Below, piece after piece: positions 26,080-34,533 of a DNA stretch of 64,000 bases (its first letter is position 1; each line of letters starts with the position of its first letter). A program made the translations under genes and the position numbers. The notes under the pieces were generated by a model, which was not told the DNA's origin, made no database searches, and saw nothing but the letters and a program-made list of their open reading frames with translations. The DNA lies in contig JAJDUC010000007.1 of NCBI GenBank assembly GCA_022826865.1, positions 61,513 through 125,512 on the forward strand, in the 5' to 3' direction. Source of the stretch: Anaerolineae bacterium (GTDB taxonomy: Bacteria > Chloroflexota > Anaerolineae > Aggregatilineales > Phototrophicaceae).

Positions 26080-27186
26080 CTACTGCGATTTGCCGCGCGC
26101 GGCCACCGCCCACACGTCAATGACGCGCTCCCCCTGCGTGATGTACATGCGATCGAAGAGGTTGATCACCGGGCATATATGATTCGGGATGATTTCGACA
26201 CGATCGCCAACACGGACCGGATCCTCCGCCGATACGAGAGTGGCGCCATGCTCTTCGCTCAAACTATTGACCGCCCAATCGGGATGATCGACGACATAGC
26301 CGTGCCCGGCGACCGGCGGCGAGACGCCGGCGCGGTCGCTGGTCAGCGCCTTGGTGCCGGCATCCAGGATGATGCGCTCGGCAGTCGGCCGAGTCGCGAC
26401 CGTGGCCAGTACGCGCGCGGCGCATTGATCGGGCCCAACCACTTGATGCAATACCTCGCTGCGGTCGTAAAAGACGTAGATGCCGGGACGGGTCTCGGTC
26501 ACGCCGGCGACCGTCGCCGTGATCTTGGCCGTCGCCGTCAATCCGACCGAAATAATCTCAACCTCGAGGCCGGCCTTCCGGATCAACTCAGCCGTTTCCG
26601 CCATGAGCCGCCCGGCCGATAATCCCGTATCGCGCACTTGCGCTGGCGCGCCCGCCAGTTGCGCATGCCCTTCGTGCGTCAGCAATCCAGCAAAACGCAA
26701 GCCCGGCAACCGCGCGACCAACAGCGCCAGTTCAAGCGCTGGCGCGCCCGGCAGCACGCCGCAGCGGCCGAGCCCGCTATCAACCTCGATCATCACCGGC
26801 AATTCGAGACCACCGGCCTGCATTGAGCGGGAAAGCCCCTCGGCGACTTCGCGGTGGTCGACGACCGTCGTAATCCGCGCGCGTTCACAGAGTTCAATCA
26901 AACGCCGGTGCTTGATGGGGCCGACTAGCGGATAGGCCACCAGAATCTCGCTGCAACCGGCGTTGATGAAAACCTCCGCTTCGCTGAGCTTGGCGACCGT
27001 CAGGCCAACGGCATCCGCCTCCAGCTGCATCCGGCCGATCTCAGGCGTCTTGTGCGTTTTGGCGTGGGGGCGCAAGCGAATGCCATTAGCCGCGGCGAAA
27101 TCCGCCATGTCGCTGATGTTCCGCCGCAGCTTGTCAATATCAACAATCAGCGCCGGCGTGTCGAGATCGTCCTTGTAGAGCGCCAT
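26080..27186 (-). CDS. D-serine dehydratase/D-threonine aldolase-like PLP enzyme
   Basis: 368 residues with the alanine-racemase-type N-terminal barrel. The PLP lysine lies in RPHAKTHK (40-46). Near the C-terminus the metal pair is His336-x-Cys338 (NHICP). An H-x-C pair is the zinc site of eukaryotic-type D-serine dehydratases, while D-threonine aldolases normally have H-x-D, so D-serine (or a similar D-hydroxy amino acid) dehydratase is favoured. The ATG at 27186 overlaps the upstream stop by one base. Its position beside D-aminoacylase suggests consecutive steps: deacylation, then dehydration to a 2-oxoacid. Confidence 0.85.
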   Translation of the reverse strand: MALYKDDLDTPALIVDIDKLRRNISDMADFAAANGIRLRPHAKTHKTPEIGRMQLEADAVGLTVAKLSEAEVFINAGCSEILVAYPLVGPIKHRRLIELCERARITTVVDHREVAEGLSRSMQAGGLELPVMIEVDSGLGRCGVLPGAPALELALLVARLPGLRFAGLLTHEGHAQLAGAPAQVRDTGLSAGRLMAETAELIRKAGLEVEIISVGLTATAKITATVAGVTETRPGIYVFYDRSEVLHQVVGPDQCAARVLATVATRPTAERIILDAGTKALTSDRAGVSPPVAGHGYVVDHPDWAVNSLSEEHGATLVSAEDPVRVGDRVEIIPNHICPVINLFDRMYITQGERVIDVWAVAARGKSQ

Positions 27187-28136
27187 CAAAATGCCAAGAC
27201 GCGCTGCGGGTTGGTCACGAACATGGTTTCTATCTGACTGTCCGTGACGCCGTGCGCCTTCTGCAGTTTGGGCACGAATTGGGTGTAGACGTAAGTGTAA
27301 TCATCGAAGACATCGTCGCCGGAAGCGGCTTCATAGGCATGCGCGAAGACGGCGGCGTCGTGGCTGAGCATGATCTGATCGATATATCCCTTCTTTATGG
27401 CGTTGCCCACCACATCAAGCCAATGCTCGTCTTCATAAAATGCGCCAACCATGCCAATTCGGTCCATGCTGACATTGGCGCCGCGCTTCAAGACCGCTTC
27501 CGACCCGGCGATCGGGTCTGGCTGGCAGCCGATGTGACTCAGGATGACCTCTTCAGGCATGACGCCTTCCGACGCGAAGATATCGAGCTGCTCGGGGCCC
27601 AGGCCGTCTGTGGTGTGGGTAATGATGGGGCAGCCGGTTTCTTTGTGGGCGCGGGAGGCGGCGCGCAGCACTTCTTCCTCTTTGGCGGAAATCTGCCCTT
27701 CCCCGGTCGCGCATTTGATCAGACCGGCTTTGAGCAGGGTGTCGCCCATGCCTTCTCTAATTTCGCGAACGAATAGCGCGGCCATTTGCTCAATGTCCAT
27801 CAGTTGCGCGTAAAGGTGCATCGGCGCCCAGGATTCATGGAAGAAGCCGGTCGAGCAGATGAGCTTCACCTTGCTGCGGCGGGCGACATCATAATACAAG
27901 TCGAGATAACGACCGGTGCCGATTGGCGTGCATTCAGTCATGGCGCCGATGCCGGCGGCATAGAGCGCATCCATCTTGGCCACCATCCGATTGACCATCT
28001 CGCCGCGGTCAAAGTCCTGCACTTTGGGCCGCCCCAGCAGATCGCCCCAATCGACGCACAAGTGCTCGTGGATGAGCGTCCTGCCCAGCGCCTCCGGCGG
28101 CACATCGCCTGTGATCGTTCGTACTTTTTTTGACAC
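27186..28136 (-). CDS. Phosphotriesterase-family metallohydrolase
   Basis: 316-residue binuclear amidohydrolase of the phosphotriesterase/lactonase family. Ligands are His23 and His25 (HEHL), the carboxylated Lys141 in LIKCATGEG, His174 (THT), His201 (SHIG) and Asp260 (SHD). The GTG start has an excellent ribosome site (GGAGGG, eight bases upstream). Most bacterial members act on lactones or phosphorylated sugar lactones rather than on organophosphates, which fits a role next to sugar dehydrogenases and rhamnonate dehydratase (lactone opening before dehydration). Confidence 0.9.
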   Translation of the reverse strand: MSKKVRTITGDVPPEALGRTLIHEHLCVDWGDLLGRPKVQDFDRGEMVNRMVAKMDALYAAGIGAMTECTPIGTGRYLDLYYDVARRSKVKLICSTGFFHESWAPMHLYAQLMDIEQMAALFVREIREGMGDTLLKAGLIKCATGEGQISAKEEEVLRAASRAHKETGCPIITHTTDGLGPEQLDIFASEGVMPEEVILSHIGCQPDPIAGSEAVLKRGANVSMDRIGMVGAFYEDEHWLDVVGNAIKKGYIDQIMLSHDAAVFAHAYEAASGDDVFDDYTYVYTQFVPKLQKAHGVTDSQIETMFVTNPQRVLAF

Positions 28137-28152
28137 GGTCTTGCCCTCCGAT

Positions 28153-29130
28153 CTAATCGTCTATGCTGACTGGCTTTCCCGTTCGGGCCGATTCGTAGGC
28201 AGCCTGCACACAAGCCAAACTGCGCCGGCCGTCTTCGCCGGTCACGCTCGGCGCGCGGTCCTCCCGGATCGCGCTGACGAACTCGCCGATTTCTTTCTGA
28301 AACATGTCATCTCGCAGGCGACGCCGCACCCAACTGTGATTGGCGTTGGTAAATTCCAAAGAATGCCAGGTGTCAATGCGGATCGCGCCGCTGGTGCCAT
28401 GAATATCGAGGTCGCACTTGAAGGGCACGGGCGCATCGGTCACCCAATTGTGCGTCGTTGTGCCCAGCGCGCCATTGGCGAAACGCAGCGCAACCACCGT
28501 ATTGTCTTCGACGGTTTTGCGCGAATCGTAGGTCGCCGAGTAAGCAAAAACCTCAGTTATGGCCGAGCCCATCAACCAGCGCAGGCGATCAAAACTGTGG
28601 GCGCCATTCACATGCAATACGCCGCCGCCCGCTTCCGGCTTGCGCCAGAACCAGGCCGGTATCACACCGCCTGTGGTCATTATGTCGATCGCTAATGTCG
28701 GGCGTCCCAATTCGCCCGCTTCAATGAGTTGTTTGGCGCTTTCCAGTTCGGAATGAAAACGGTGGGTGAAGCCAAGCATCAGCTTGACCCCGGCCCTTTT
28801 CTGCGCGAGCAGCATGCGGTCGGCCGCGTCCAGGGAGTTGGCCATCGGCTTTTCCAGCAAAATGTGCTTGCCTGCCTCGGCAGCGGCGATGGTCGCTTCT
28901 TCGTGCAGGTGATGGGGCAGCGCAATATATACCGCGTCAATCGTCTCATCCGCGAGCACAGCGCGGTAATCCCGCAGCCATTCGATCGCCTGCGGCTCCG
29001 CCAGTTTGCGCGCGGCATCCGCGGCCACATCGCAGATGACAGCGACTTCCAAATCCGCCACATCCGGGGCGGCTTCCATGAATGATTTGGCGATGATTCC
29101 CGCGCCCAGGACGCCCAGCCGAACCGGCAT
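28153..29130 (-). CDS. Gfo/Idh/MocA-family oxidoreductase 2
   Basis: 325-residue NAD(P)-dependent dehydrogenase. It begins MPVRLGVLGAGIIAKSF, has EKPMANSLDAADRML with the family's EKP lysine, and GGGVLHVNGAHSFDRLRWL. The ATG at 29130 lies five bases after the permease stop; longer in-frame starts would overlap that gene. Together with the lactonase-like and dehydratase genes it could catalyse the first oxidation of the imported sugar. Confidence 0.9.
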   Translation of the reverse strand: MPVRLGVLGAGIIAKSFMEAAPDVADLEVAVICDVAADAARKLAEPQAIEWLRDYRAVLADETIDAVYIALPHHLHEEATIAAAEAGKHILLEKPMANSLDAADRMLLAQKRAGVKLMLGFTHRFHSELESAKQLIEAGELGRPTLAIDIMTTGGVIPAWFWRKPEAGGGVLHVNGAHSFDRLRWLMGSAITEVFAYSATYDSRKTVEDNTVVALRFANGALGTTTHNWVTDAPVPFKCDLDIHGTSGAIRIDTWHSLEFTNANHSWVRRRLRDDMFQKEIGEFVSAIREDRAPSVTGEDGRRSLACVQAAYESARTGKPVSIDD

Positions 29131-29135
29131 CTTGC

Positions 29136-30020
29136 TCAACCCTTCACCGCGCCTTCGCTCAAGCCGCGCACCAGGTAGCGCTGGAAGACGAAAGCTACGA
29201 TGACCGGAGGCAGCACGCCAATTGTGGTCGCCGCCGCCAGGGCATTCCAGTTGACCTGGTGCAAGTTGCGAAAGGACATCAGCAGCGGTGGATATGTCAG
29301 AGAATTGGTGAGCGTCAGCGCGAAGAAAAACTCGCTCCAAGCTTCCATGAAAGACATGACGCCCACCGCGATCAGCCCGGGCACGGCCAAGGGCGCGACC
29401 ACCATGCGGAAAGCCTGCCAGCGCGTGGCGCCATCGATTAGCGCCATCTCTTCAATGTCGCGCGCCAGGGTATCGAAGTACTCGCGCAGGATCCATATCG
29501 TCAGCGGCAAGATGAATATCGTATAGGTCAGAATCAAAGCCCAGAGCGTATTGGTTAAGCTGAGTCTGCGCAGGATGATGAATAGAGGCACGATCAAACT
29601 CAAAGCCGGCAGCACGCGGGTCATCAACACGCCCAGATAGGCGATGCGCGAAAAGCGAAAATCGAAGCGAGAGAATGCGTAGGCGGCCATGCCACCGATG
29701 ACAAGGTTTGACAGGACCACGGATACGGAGACAAAGGTGCTGTTCAGCAATGCCGGCATCATGCGCGAGAATTCGGTTGTGGTGCCATAATCGCCACGCT
29801 GGCCCGTTTCGCCGATGATGACTTCGCGATAATTTTCTATGGTGGGTTCTTGCGGAATCCAGTGCGGCGGTTTCGCCCCCAGCTCAGGCGGGTCCATGAA
29901 ACTTGTGATAAGCATGTAATAGACGGGAAAGCCCACCCAAAAGATCAGGCAGAAAAATGCTAGATATGTCGCCGCTTTTCGCGCGACCGCGCGCCAGTTC
30001 AATCGAGACGCATGATTCAT
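29136..30020 (-). CDS. Sugar ABC transporter permease (MalG type)
   Basis: 294-residue inner-membrane permease. It has an N-terminal helix with FWVGFPVYYMLITSF, an EAA loop (EEMALIDGATRWQAFRMVVAPLA) and the ending VRGLSEGAVKG. The ATG at 30020 is preceded by AGGGG at a good distance; a TTG one codon earlier is less likely. Pairs with the permease encoded 10 bases upstream. Confidence 0.92.
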   Translation of the reverse strand: MNHASRLNWRAVARKAATYLAFFCLIFWVGFPVYYMLITSFMDPPELGAKPPHWIPQEPTIENYREVIIGETGQRGDYGTTTEFSRMMPALLNSTFVSVSVVLSNLVIGGMAAYAFSRFDFRFSRIAYLGVLMTRVLPALSLIVPLFIILRRLSLTNTLWALILTYTIFILPLTIWILREYFDTLARDIEEMALIDGATRWQAFRMVVAPLAVPGLIAVGVMSFMEAWSEFFFALTLTNSLTYPPLLMSFRNLHQVNWNALAAATTIGVLPPVIVAFVFQRYLVRGLSEGAVKG

Positions 30021-30030
30021 CAATTCGCCC

Positions 30031-30954
30031 CTAAACGTATGTCGAATGAGGACGGTAGATCAGGCGCACGAAGATGAGACCGACGCCCATAGTGATCAGT
30101 CCCAGCACGTTGGATACGGCCGCGCCCATGCCCAGATCGAAGTTGATGAAGGTGTAGCGATAGAGCAGCACCGAAATGAGCATCGTCGCATCGCCCGGCC
30201 CGCCTTGGGTCATCATCCAGACCGCATCAAATTGCAGGAAGCCCAGCACAATGTTGTAGAGCAGCACAATCGTGAGCGTCGGGCGCAGCCAGGCAAATGT
30301 GATATAGCGAAAGCGGGCGCGCATGCCCGCGCCGTCCACCTTGGCGGCGTCATAAAGATCTTCGGGAATGGTCTGCAGCGCCGCCAGCAGCAGGATGGCG
30401 CTGAACGATGTCTGCCGCCAGGCCGATGCCAGGGCCGTGAATACCAAAGCCCAATGCTCGTTCGCCATGAAGGGAATGTATTTGTCGATCAATCCCAGGG
30501 TGTACAGCAGGCCATTTAGAGCGCCAAATTGAGCATTGACAATCCAGTTCCAGAGCAAGCCAATGACAATCCAGGGCAAGGCCCAAGGCAATATAAGCAA
30601 GGTGCGGCCAATGCTCCGACCTGTGAACTCTTCCACCAGCAGCAAAGCGAAGAACAGGCCCAGTGTAGTCGGGACAATGACAACAATTGCGGCGAACTTG
30701 AGATTGATCTCGACCGCTTTCCAAAAGAGACGACCGGTGAACAACTCGACATAATTCTCGAAGCCAATAAATGTCGTGCGGTCCCGGATCAAATCAATGT
30801 TGGAGAAGCTGTAAATGATCGTCGTGACGAGCGGGCTCAGTATGATCACAACTATCGCGATGACGGCCGGCGCCATCAGCGCGTAGGGAATCCACTTGCG
30901 GTCCCAGTGCTTGCGGCGCTGAGCTTCCGCTCTGTTCAAACGTACTGTAGACAA
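30031..30954 (-). CDS. Sugar ABC transporter permease (MalF type)
   Basis: 307-residue permease starting at a TTG codon; no ATG or GTG is better placed before the first membrane helix. The sequence has MAPAVIAIVVIILSPLV, the EAA-loop equivalent DAAKVDGAGMRARFRYITFA and MTQGGPGDATMLISV near the C-terminus. It is separated from the binding-protein gene by 118 bases that contain a hairpin. No ATPase gene is linked. Confidence 0.9.
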   Translation of the reverse strand: MSTVRLNRAEAQRRKHWDRKWIPYALMAPAVIAIVVIILSPLVTTIIYSFSNIDLIRDRTTFIGFENYVELFTGRLFWKAVEINLKFAAIVVIVPTTLGLFFALLLVEEFTGRSIGRTLLILPWALPWIVIGLLWNWIVNAQFGALNGLLYTLGLIDKYIPFMANEHWALVFTALASAWRQTSFSAILLLAALQTIPEDLYDAAKVDGAGMRARFRYITFAWLRPTLTIVLLYNIVLGFLQFDAVWMMTQGGPGDATMLISVLLYRYTFINFDLGMGAAVSNVLGLITMGVGLIFVRLIYRPHSTYV

Positions 30955-30991
30955 GGAATCGTCCCGGCTCTGTCGTCCACAAGATTGGAGA

Positions 30992-31024
30992 GCGCGGGCC
31001 GGAGGCAGTTACCCCGACCCGCGC
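30992..31024 (-). other. Hairpin after the Tat-type binding-protein gene
   Basis: GCGCGGG (30992-30998) pairs with CCCGCGC (31018-31024), extended inward by CGG/CCG after one mismatch. It lies 50 to 80 bases downstream of the binding-protein stop codon, before the permease gene, as in the other two transporter operons of the window. There is no T-run. Confidence 0.6.
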
Positions 31025-31072
31025 GAACATTTCAATGCGGCGCTGAAGCTGTAAACTCAAGCGAGCGGCTTG

Positions 31073-32377
31073 TTATTCTTGCGCCCTCAGTTCCACAACC
31101 TTGTCGGCCAGGCTGGACACTGTGTCCGCCGGTGAAATATTGCCTTGCAGCATACGCTGGATTTCGTCGCCGACGTGCGTTTGAAATTCGCTGTACCAGG
31201 GTTGATTGCGCGCCTGCACGACATCGGAGTTGTTTCCGAACATATCCTTGATTTGCTCGAAATCATAGAAGTCGCCGTAATTCGCCTGCACTTCGGGATC
31301 GTCGTAGAAATCGGGATAGGGCGCGCCAAGAGCCGCTGCCGCCGCCCATGACTTGTGCACGGAGCGTTCGCCGTTTGCGTCCTTCCAGGTATAGAACTTG
31401 ACCAATTCCCAAGAGCGGTCGACATTGGCGCCGTCCGACATTTGCACGATCTCGCCCATTTGGAAGGTCTTGCCATCCGCACCGGGCATGCGGTCCGCGA
31501 TGCGCAGATGTTCGACTTCGGGTCCGCCGCCGGCATTCATCAGTTTCAGGAAGTAATGATGCAGGACGTAGAAAGCTGAAGTGCCATTCTGCATGGCCGT
31601 CATTTGTTCGCCGGGCTGGTCAGTGAGCTGGGTTGGCGATGTCATGCCATCCTGGAACATGGCCTGCCACCATTCGAAAACATCGGCGGTTTTGGAGTCA
31701 TCGGCGAATGCCGGCTCGCCTTCGGGAGAGAAGGGAGTAACGCCTTCGGAAAGCAGGTAGACCTGGAGGTATTCCTCACAGAATTCCTTAATCCAGTACG
31801 CCAGGTATGGCGCTTCCACACCGTCTTCCTTCAGTTTTTTGCATTGGTCGTAGAGTTCCTGCTTGGTCTGCGGCGGCGCGTCAAAGCCGGATTCGCTTAG
31901 CATGCGTTCGTTGTAATGCAGCACGTGCACGGCGCTGAAGTAGGGCATGCTGATCAGTTGACCGTCAGGCGTGGTGTAAGAGGGCACCGAACTCGCGAAC
32001 ATCTCGTCCATGATCGCATCGGCATCCGGCAGGTCGTCCATGCGCCGCGCCCAGCCGGCGTTAAAGAAGCGCGTCGAGTTGTATTTGAAATTGTAATAGA
32101 CGTCCATATGCACGCCGCCGAGGAGCTTCGTTTGAATACCCGTGGAGTAGCCAACATTAGGAATGATATGCAGATCCACCGGGATGCCGGTTTGCGCCGT
32201 GAAGTTGTCGAGATGCTGCTGGATGGTATCCGGTTGGAAATCCCAGCCATAGAACTGGAGCGCGTCGCCTTGCGCCAGCAAACGGCTGGCGGGCGCGCCC
32301 GCCAACGCCATAGACGCGAGCCCTGCGCCGGTTCCCCGCAAGAATTGCCGCCTTGATAGCTGCCTCTTTCTTAACAT
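31073..32377 (-). CDS. Sugar ABC transporter solute-binding protein with Tat signal
   Basis: 434-residue family-1 binding protein. The N-terminus has a twin-arginine signal (SRRQFLRG, then a short hydrophobic stretch and PASRLLAQG), unlike the Sec signals of the two other binding proteins here. The mature protein begins ALQFYGWDFQPDTIQ. Ribosome site AAGGAG eight bases before the ATG. First gene of the minus-strand cluster that runs to rhmD. The ligand is probably a rhamnose-containing or acidic sugar, inferred only from the dehydratase and oxidoreductases downstream. Confidence 0.92.
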   Translation of the reverse strand: MLRKRQLSRRQFLRGTGAGLASMALAGAPASRLLAQGDALQFYGWDFQPDTIQQHLDNFTAQTGIPVDLHIIPNVGYSTGIQTKLLGGVHMDVYYNFKYNSTRFFNAGWARRMDDLPDADAIMDEMFASSVPSYTTPDGQLISMPYFSAVHVLHYNERMLSESGFDAPPQTKQELYDQCKKLKEDGVEAPYLAYWIKEFCEEYLQVYLLSEGVTPFSPEGEPAFADDSKTADVFEWWQAMFQDGMTSPTQLTDQPGEQMTAMQNGTSAFYVLHHYFLKLMNAGGGPEVEHLRIADRMPGADGKTFQMGEIVQMSDGANVDRSWELVKFYTWKDANGERSVHKSWAAAAALGAPYPDFYDDPEVQANYGDFYDFEQIKDMFGNNSDVVQARNQPWYSEFQTHVGDEIQRMLQGNISPADTVSSLADKVVELRAQE

Positions 32378-32491
32378 GCTGTTTTCTCCTTATCGGTACA
32401 GAAATCATTAAACATAATCGGATCATTGAATTGTGGCGCCGAGCGGCCGCTGCGCCGGCGGAATGCCGACAAACGCAACCTAATCGTCATA

Positions 32492-32541
32492 CCGCGCAAT
32501 TCAAATGTCATTTTGGAAGTATAGCGTGTCAAATTGCGCGG
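32492..32541. promoter_or_regulatory. Possible operator: 10-bp inverted repeat upstream of the sugar ABC cluster
   Basis: CCGCGCAATT and AATTGCGCGG are perfect complements 30 bases apart, 115-165 bases before the binding-protein ATG. A third similar half (AAATTGCGCCG) occurs at 32587-32597 inside copy B. It could be a repressor site or a folded leader. No regulator gene is encoded beside it. Confidence 0.3.
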
Positions 32542-32565
32542 CGCAAAAAGAACAGTAAATCGGGA

Positions 32566-32780
32566 CAGGGCAATCGCATCAAATTTAAATTGCGCCGATA
32601 ATTGACATTTTCCCCTCAAATTATGTAATCCGTAGGGGCGTTTGTCGGTCAGTGTCTACGCGACCCGCTGAAACGCCCACAATTTGCAGGCCATTTTCAA
32701 CGGGCGTCTCACGGGACGCCCCTACACTTTCGCAAATTTCGTAGCGAACCGTTCATTATGATTTTGATGCAATTGCCCTG
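32566..32780. repeat. MITE-like element, copy B (215 bp) with 10-bp flanking duplication
   Basis: Terminal inverted repeats CAGGGCAATCGCATCAAA (32566-32583) and TTTGATGCAATTGCCCTG (32763-32780) match at 17 of 18 positions. The element is bordered on both sides by the direct repeat TAAATCGGGA (32556-32565 and 32781-32790), the footprint of a transposition. The core, 32632-32725, starts GTAGGGGCG and ends CGCCCCTAC, with two hairpins joined by a spacer. No coding capacity. A TTGACA-N16-TGTAAT promoter-like pair (32602-32629) lies in its left arm. Confidence 0.85.
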
Positions 32781-32902
32781 TAAATCGGGAGTGGTGAATA
32801 GGCGGTTATTACAAACTGCGCCGAACAACGAGGTAACACTGTGCCCTCAGTAAGCTCAAGAAAAAATCGAAAAAATGCGCATCGTACTTCGCGACAATCA
32901 TG

Positions 32903-32976
32903 CGGGCGAGCCAAGGCTCGCCCCTACGCCAAAAGAGGAGACTCGGTGTACGGGCGAGAAGGTGGCTCACCCCTGC
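32903..32976. repeat. Palindromes related to the GTAGGGGCG core family
   Basis: GGGCGAGCC (32904-32912) and GGCTCGCCC (32915-32923) form a perfect 9-bp stem and lead into CCTAC, as in the cores of copies A and B. A weaker version (GGGCGAGAAGGTGGCTCACCCC) follows at 32952-32972. They lie just downstream of gcvPB and could serve as its transcription end, though there is no T-run. Confidence 0.6.
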
Positions 32977-32997
32977 GCTTCGTGCCGAGTGGCGATC

Positions 32998-34533
32998 TCA
33001 GTCCCGGGCGCCAATCGGCAGAGCGGGCGCGCAGCAGAGCACCAATTCCTTTACCGCCTTCACCTCATCCAGGCGGCGCACCGGCGCGGTATGCGGCGCA
33101 TTGAGCAGCGTCTCCGGCTCGCTCCGCGCTTCTTCGGCGATCCGCTCCATCGCCGCCACAAAGGCATCCAGGTCCTCCTTGACTTCGGTCTCGGTCGGTT
33201 CGATCAGGAGCGCCTCCGGCATGATCAGCGGGAAATAATTCGTCGGCGGATGAAAACCATAATCCATCAGCCGCTTGGATATATCGAGAGCGTGGACGTC
33301 TTCGGCGTCATCAAAATGCCCCTCCAGCACAAATTCATGCCCGCAATAGCGCGGGTAGGGCACCTTGTATGTCGCCATCAGCCTGGCGCGCAGGTAATTG
33401 GCGTTTAGCACGGCGTAGCGCGTCACATCACGGATGCCGGCGTCGCCATAGACGCGGATATAGGCATAAGCGCGCAGGTGCATGCCGAAGTTGCCCTGAA
33501 ACGCTTTCAAGCGGCCAATGCTCTTCTCCGGCATGACCAGGCCATAGAGCGGCGGCTCCTGCTCATTCTCCTCTTCGATGACTGCGACCACCGGCCCGGG
33601 CAAATAAGGCGCCAAAGCCGCGGTGACGCCGACCGCGCCGCTGCCCGGCCCGCCGCCGCCATGCGGCGTGGAAAAAGTCTTGTGCAGGTTGTAGTGCATC
33701 ACATCGAAGCCGAGCTGACCCGGCTTGACCGCGCCCATGAGCGCGTTCATGTTGGCGCCGTCCATGTACATCAGGCCGCCGGCATCATGCACCGCCTCGA
33801 CCACATCGAGGATCGTCGCTTCAAAGAGACCGAGGGTGCTCGGCACCGTGATCATCATGCCGGCGATGCGGTCGCGCAGATCGCCGGCGCAAACATCCCG
33901 CAGCGCCGCCAAGTCGACATTGCCCTGCGCATCGGCCGGCAGCTCCCGCACGCTCATGCCGGCCATGGTCACCGTCGCCGGGTTTGTTCCGTGCGCGCTG
34001 TTGGGCACCAGGATGATATCGCGCTGGCCTTCGCCGCGGTCAATGTGATACTGGCGGATCATGAGGATGCCGGCGAATTCACCCTGCGCCCCGGCTGCGG
34101 GTGAAAGGCTGACCGCCTCGAAGCCGCTGATTTCGCCTAACCAGGTCTGCAGCTCATGCATCAGAAACAGCGCGCCCTGGGCGCCGTCCCCATCCGTCAG
34201 AGGGTGCAGTTGGGCGAAGCCGGGCAGGCGCGCCGCGTCCTCATTGATCTTGGGGTTGTACTTCATCGTGCAGGAGCCAAGCGGATAAAGCCCCTGATCG
34301 ATCGAATAATTGAGCTTGCTCAGCTTCACAAAATGGCGCACCACCTGCACCTCGCCCACTTCGGGCAAGGCCAGGTCCGCGCGCAGCAAATCAGCCGGCA
34401 GCGCCGTCTTCGGCACATCGCAATCCGGCAAGTTGACGCCAATGCGCCCGGGCGCGCCCAAGTCGTATATCAGCGGTTCCAGTTTTTTGGGTTGCGAGGC
34501 GCCGGCCCCGTTCGTTGCGGCTGCGTTTTGCAT
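32998..34533 (-). CDS. gcvPB: Glycine dehydrogenase (decarboxylating) subunit 2
   Basis: 511-residue C-terminal half of the P-protein, which decarboxylates glycine and loads the aminomethyl group on the lipoyl arm of GcvH. Visible features: GLYPLGSCTMKYNPKINEDAA near residue 80, PAAGAQGEFAG and the PLP lysine in NLHKTFSTPHGGGGPG around 270. Length is a little above the usual 480. Its ATG overlaps the stop of gcvPA by one base (TGATG). The operon lacks gcvT, the aminomethyltransferase. Confidence 0.96.
   Translation of the reverse strand: MQNAAATNGAGASQPKKLEPLIYDLGAPGRIGVNLPDCDVPKTALPADLLRADLALPEVGEVQVVRHFVKLSKLNYSIDQGLYPLGSCTMKYNPKINEDAARLPGFAQLHPLTDGDGAQGALFLMHELQTWLGEISGFEAVSLSPAAGAQGEFAGILMIRQYHIDRGEGQRDIILVPNSAHGTNPATVTMAGMSVRELPADAQGNVDLAALRDVCAGDLRDRIAGMMITVPSTLGLFEATILDVVEAVHDAGGLMYMDGANMNALMGAVKPGQLGFDVMHYNLHKTFSTPHGGGGPGSGAVGVTAALAPYLPGPVVAVIEEENEQEPPLYGLVMPEKSIGRLKAFQGNFGMHLRAYAYIRVYGDAGIRDVTRYAVLNANYLRARLMATYKVPYPRYCGHEFVLEGHFDDAEDVHALDISKRLMDYGFHPPTNYFPLIMPEALLIEPTETEVKEDLDAFVAAMERIAEEARSEPETLLNAPHTAPVRRLDEVKAVKELVLCCAPALPIGARD

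Larger units (their letters stand above)
32378..32997. other. Intergenic region, 620 bases, rich in repeats
   Basis: It separates the 5' end of the binding-protein gene from the 3' end of gcvPB, so the transporter promoter must lie in it. It holds an inverted repeat CCGCGCAATT (32492-32501) / AATTGCGCGG (32532-32541), which is a possible operator, the MITE-like copy B (32566-32780) and palindromes at 32903-32976. No gene is recognised. Confidence 0.6.
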
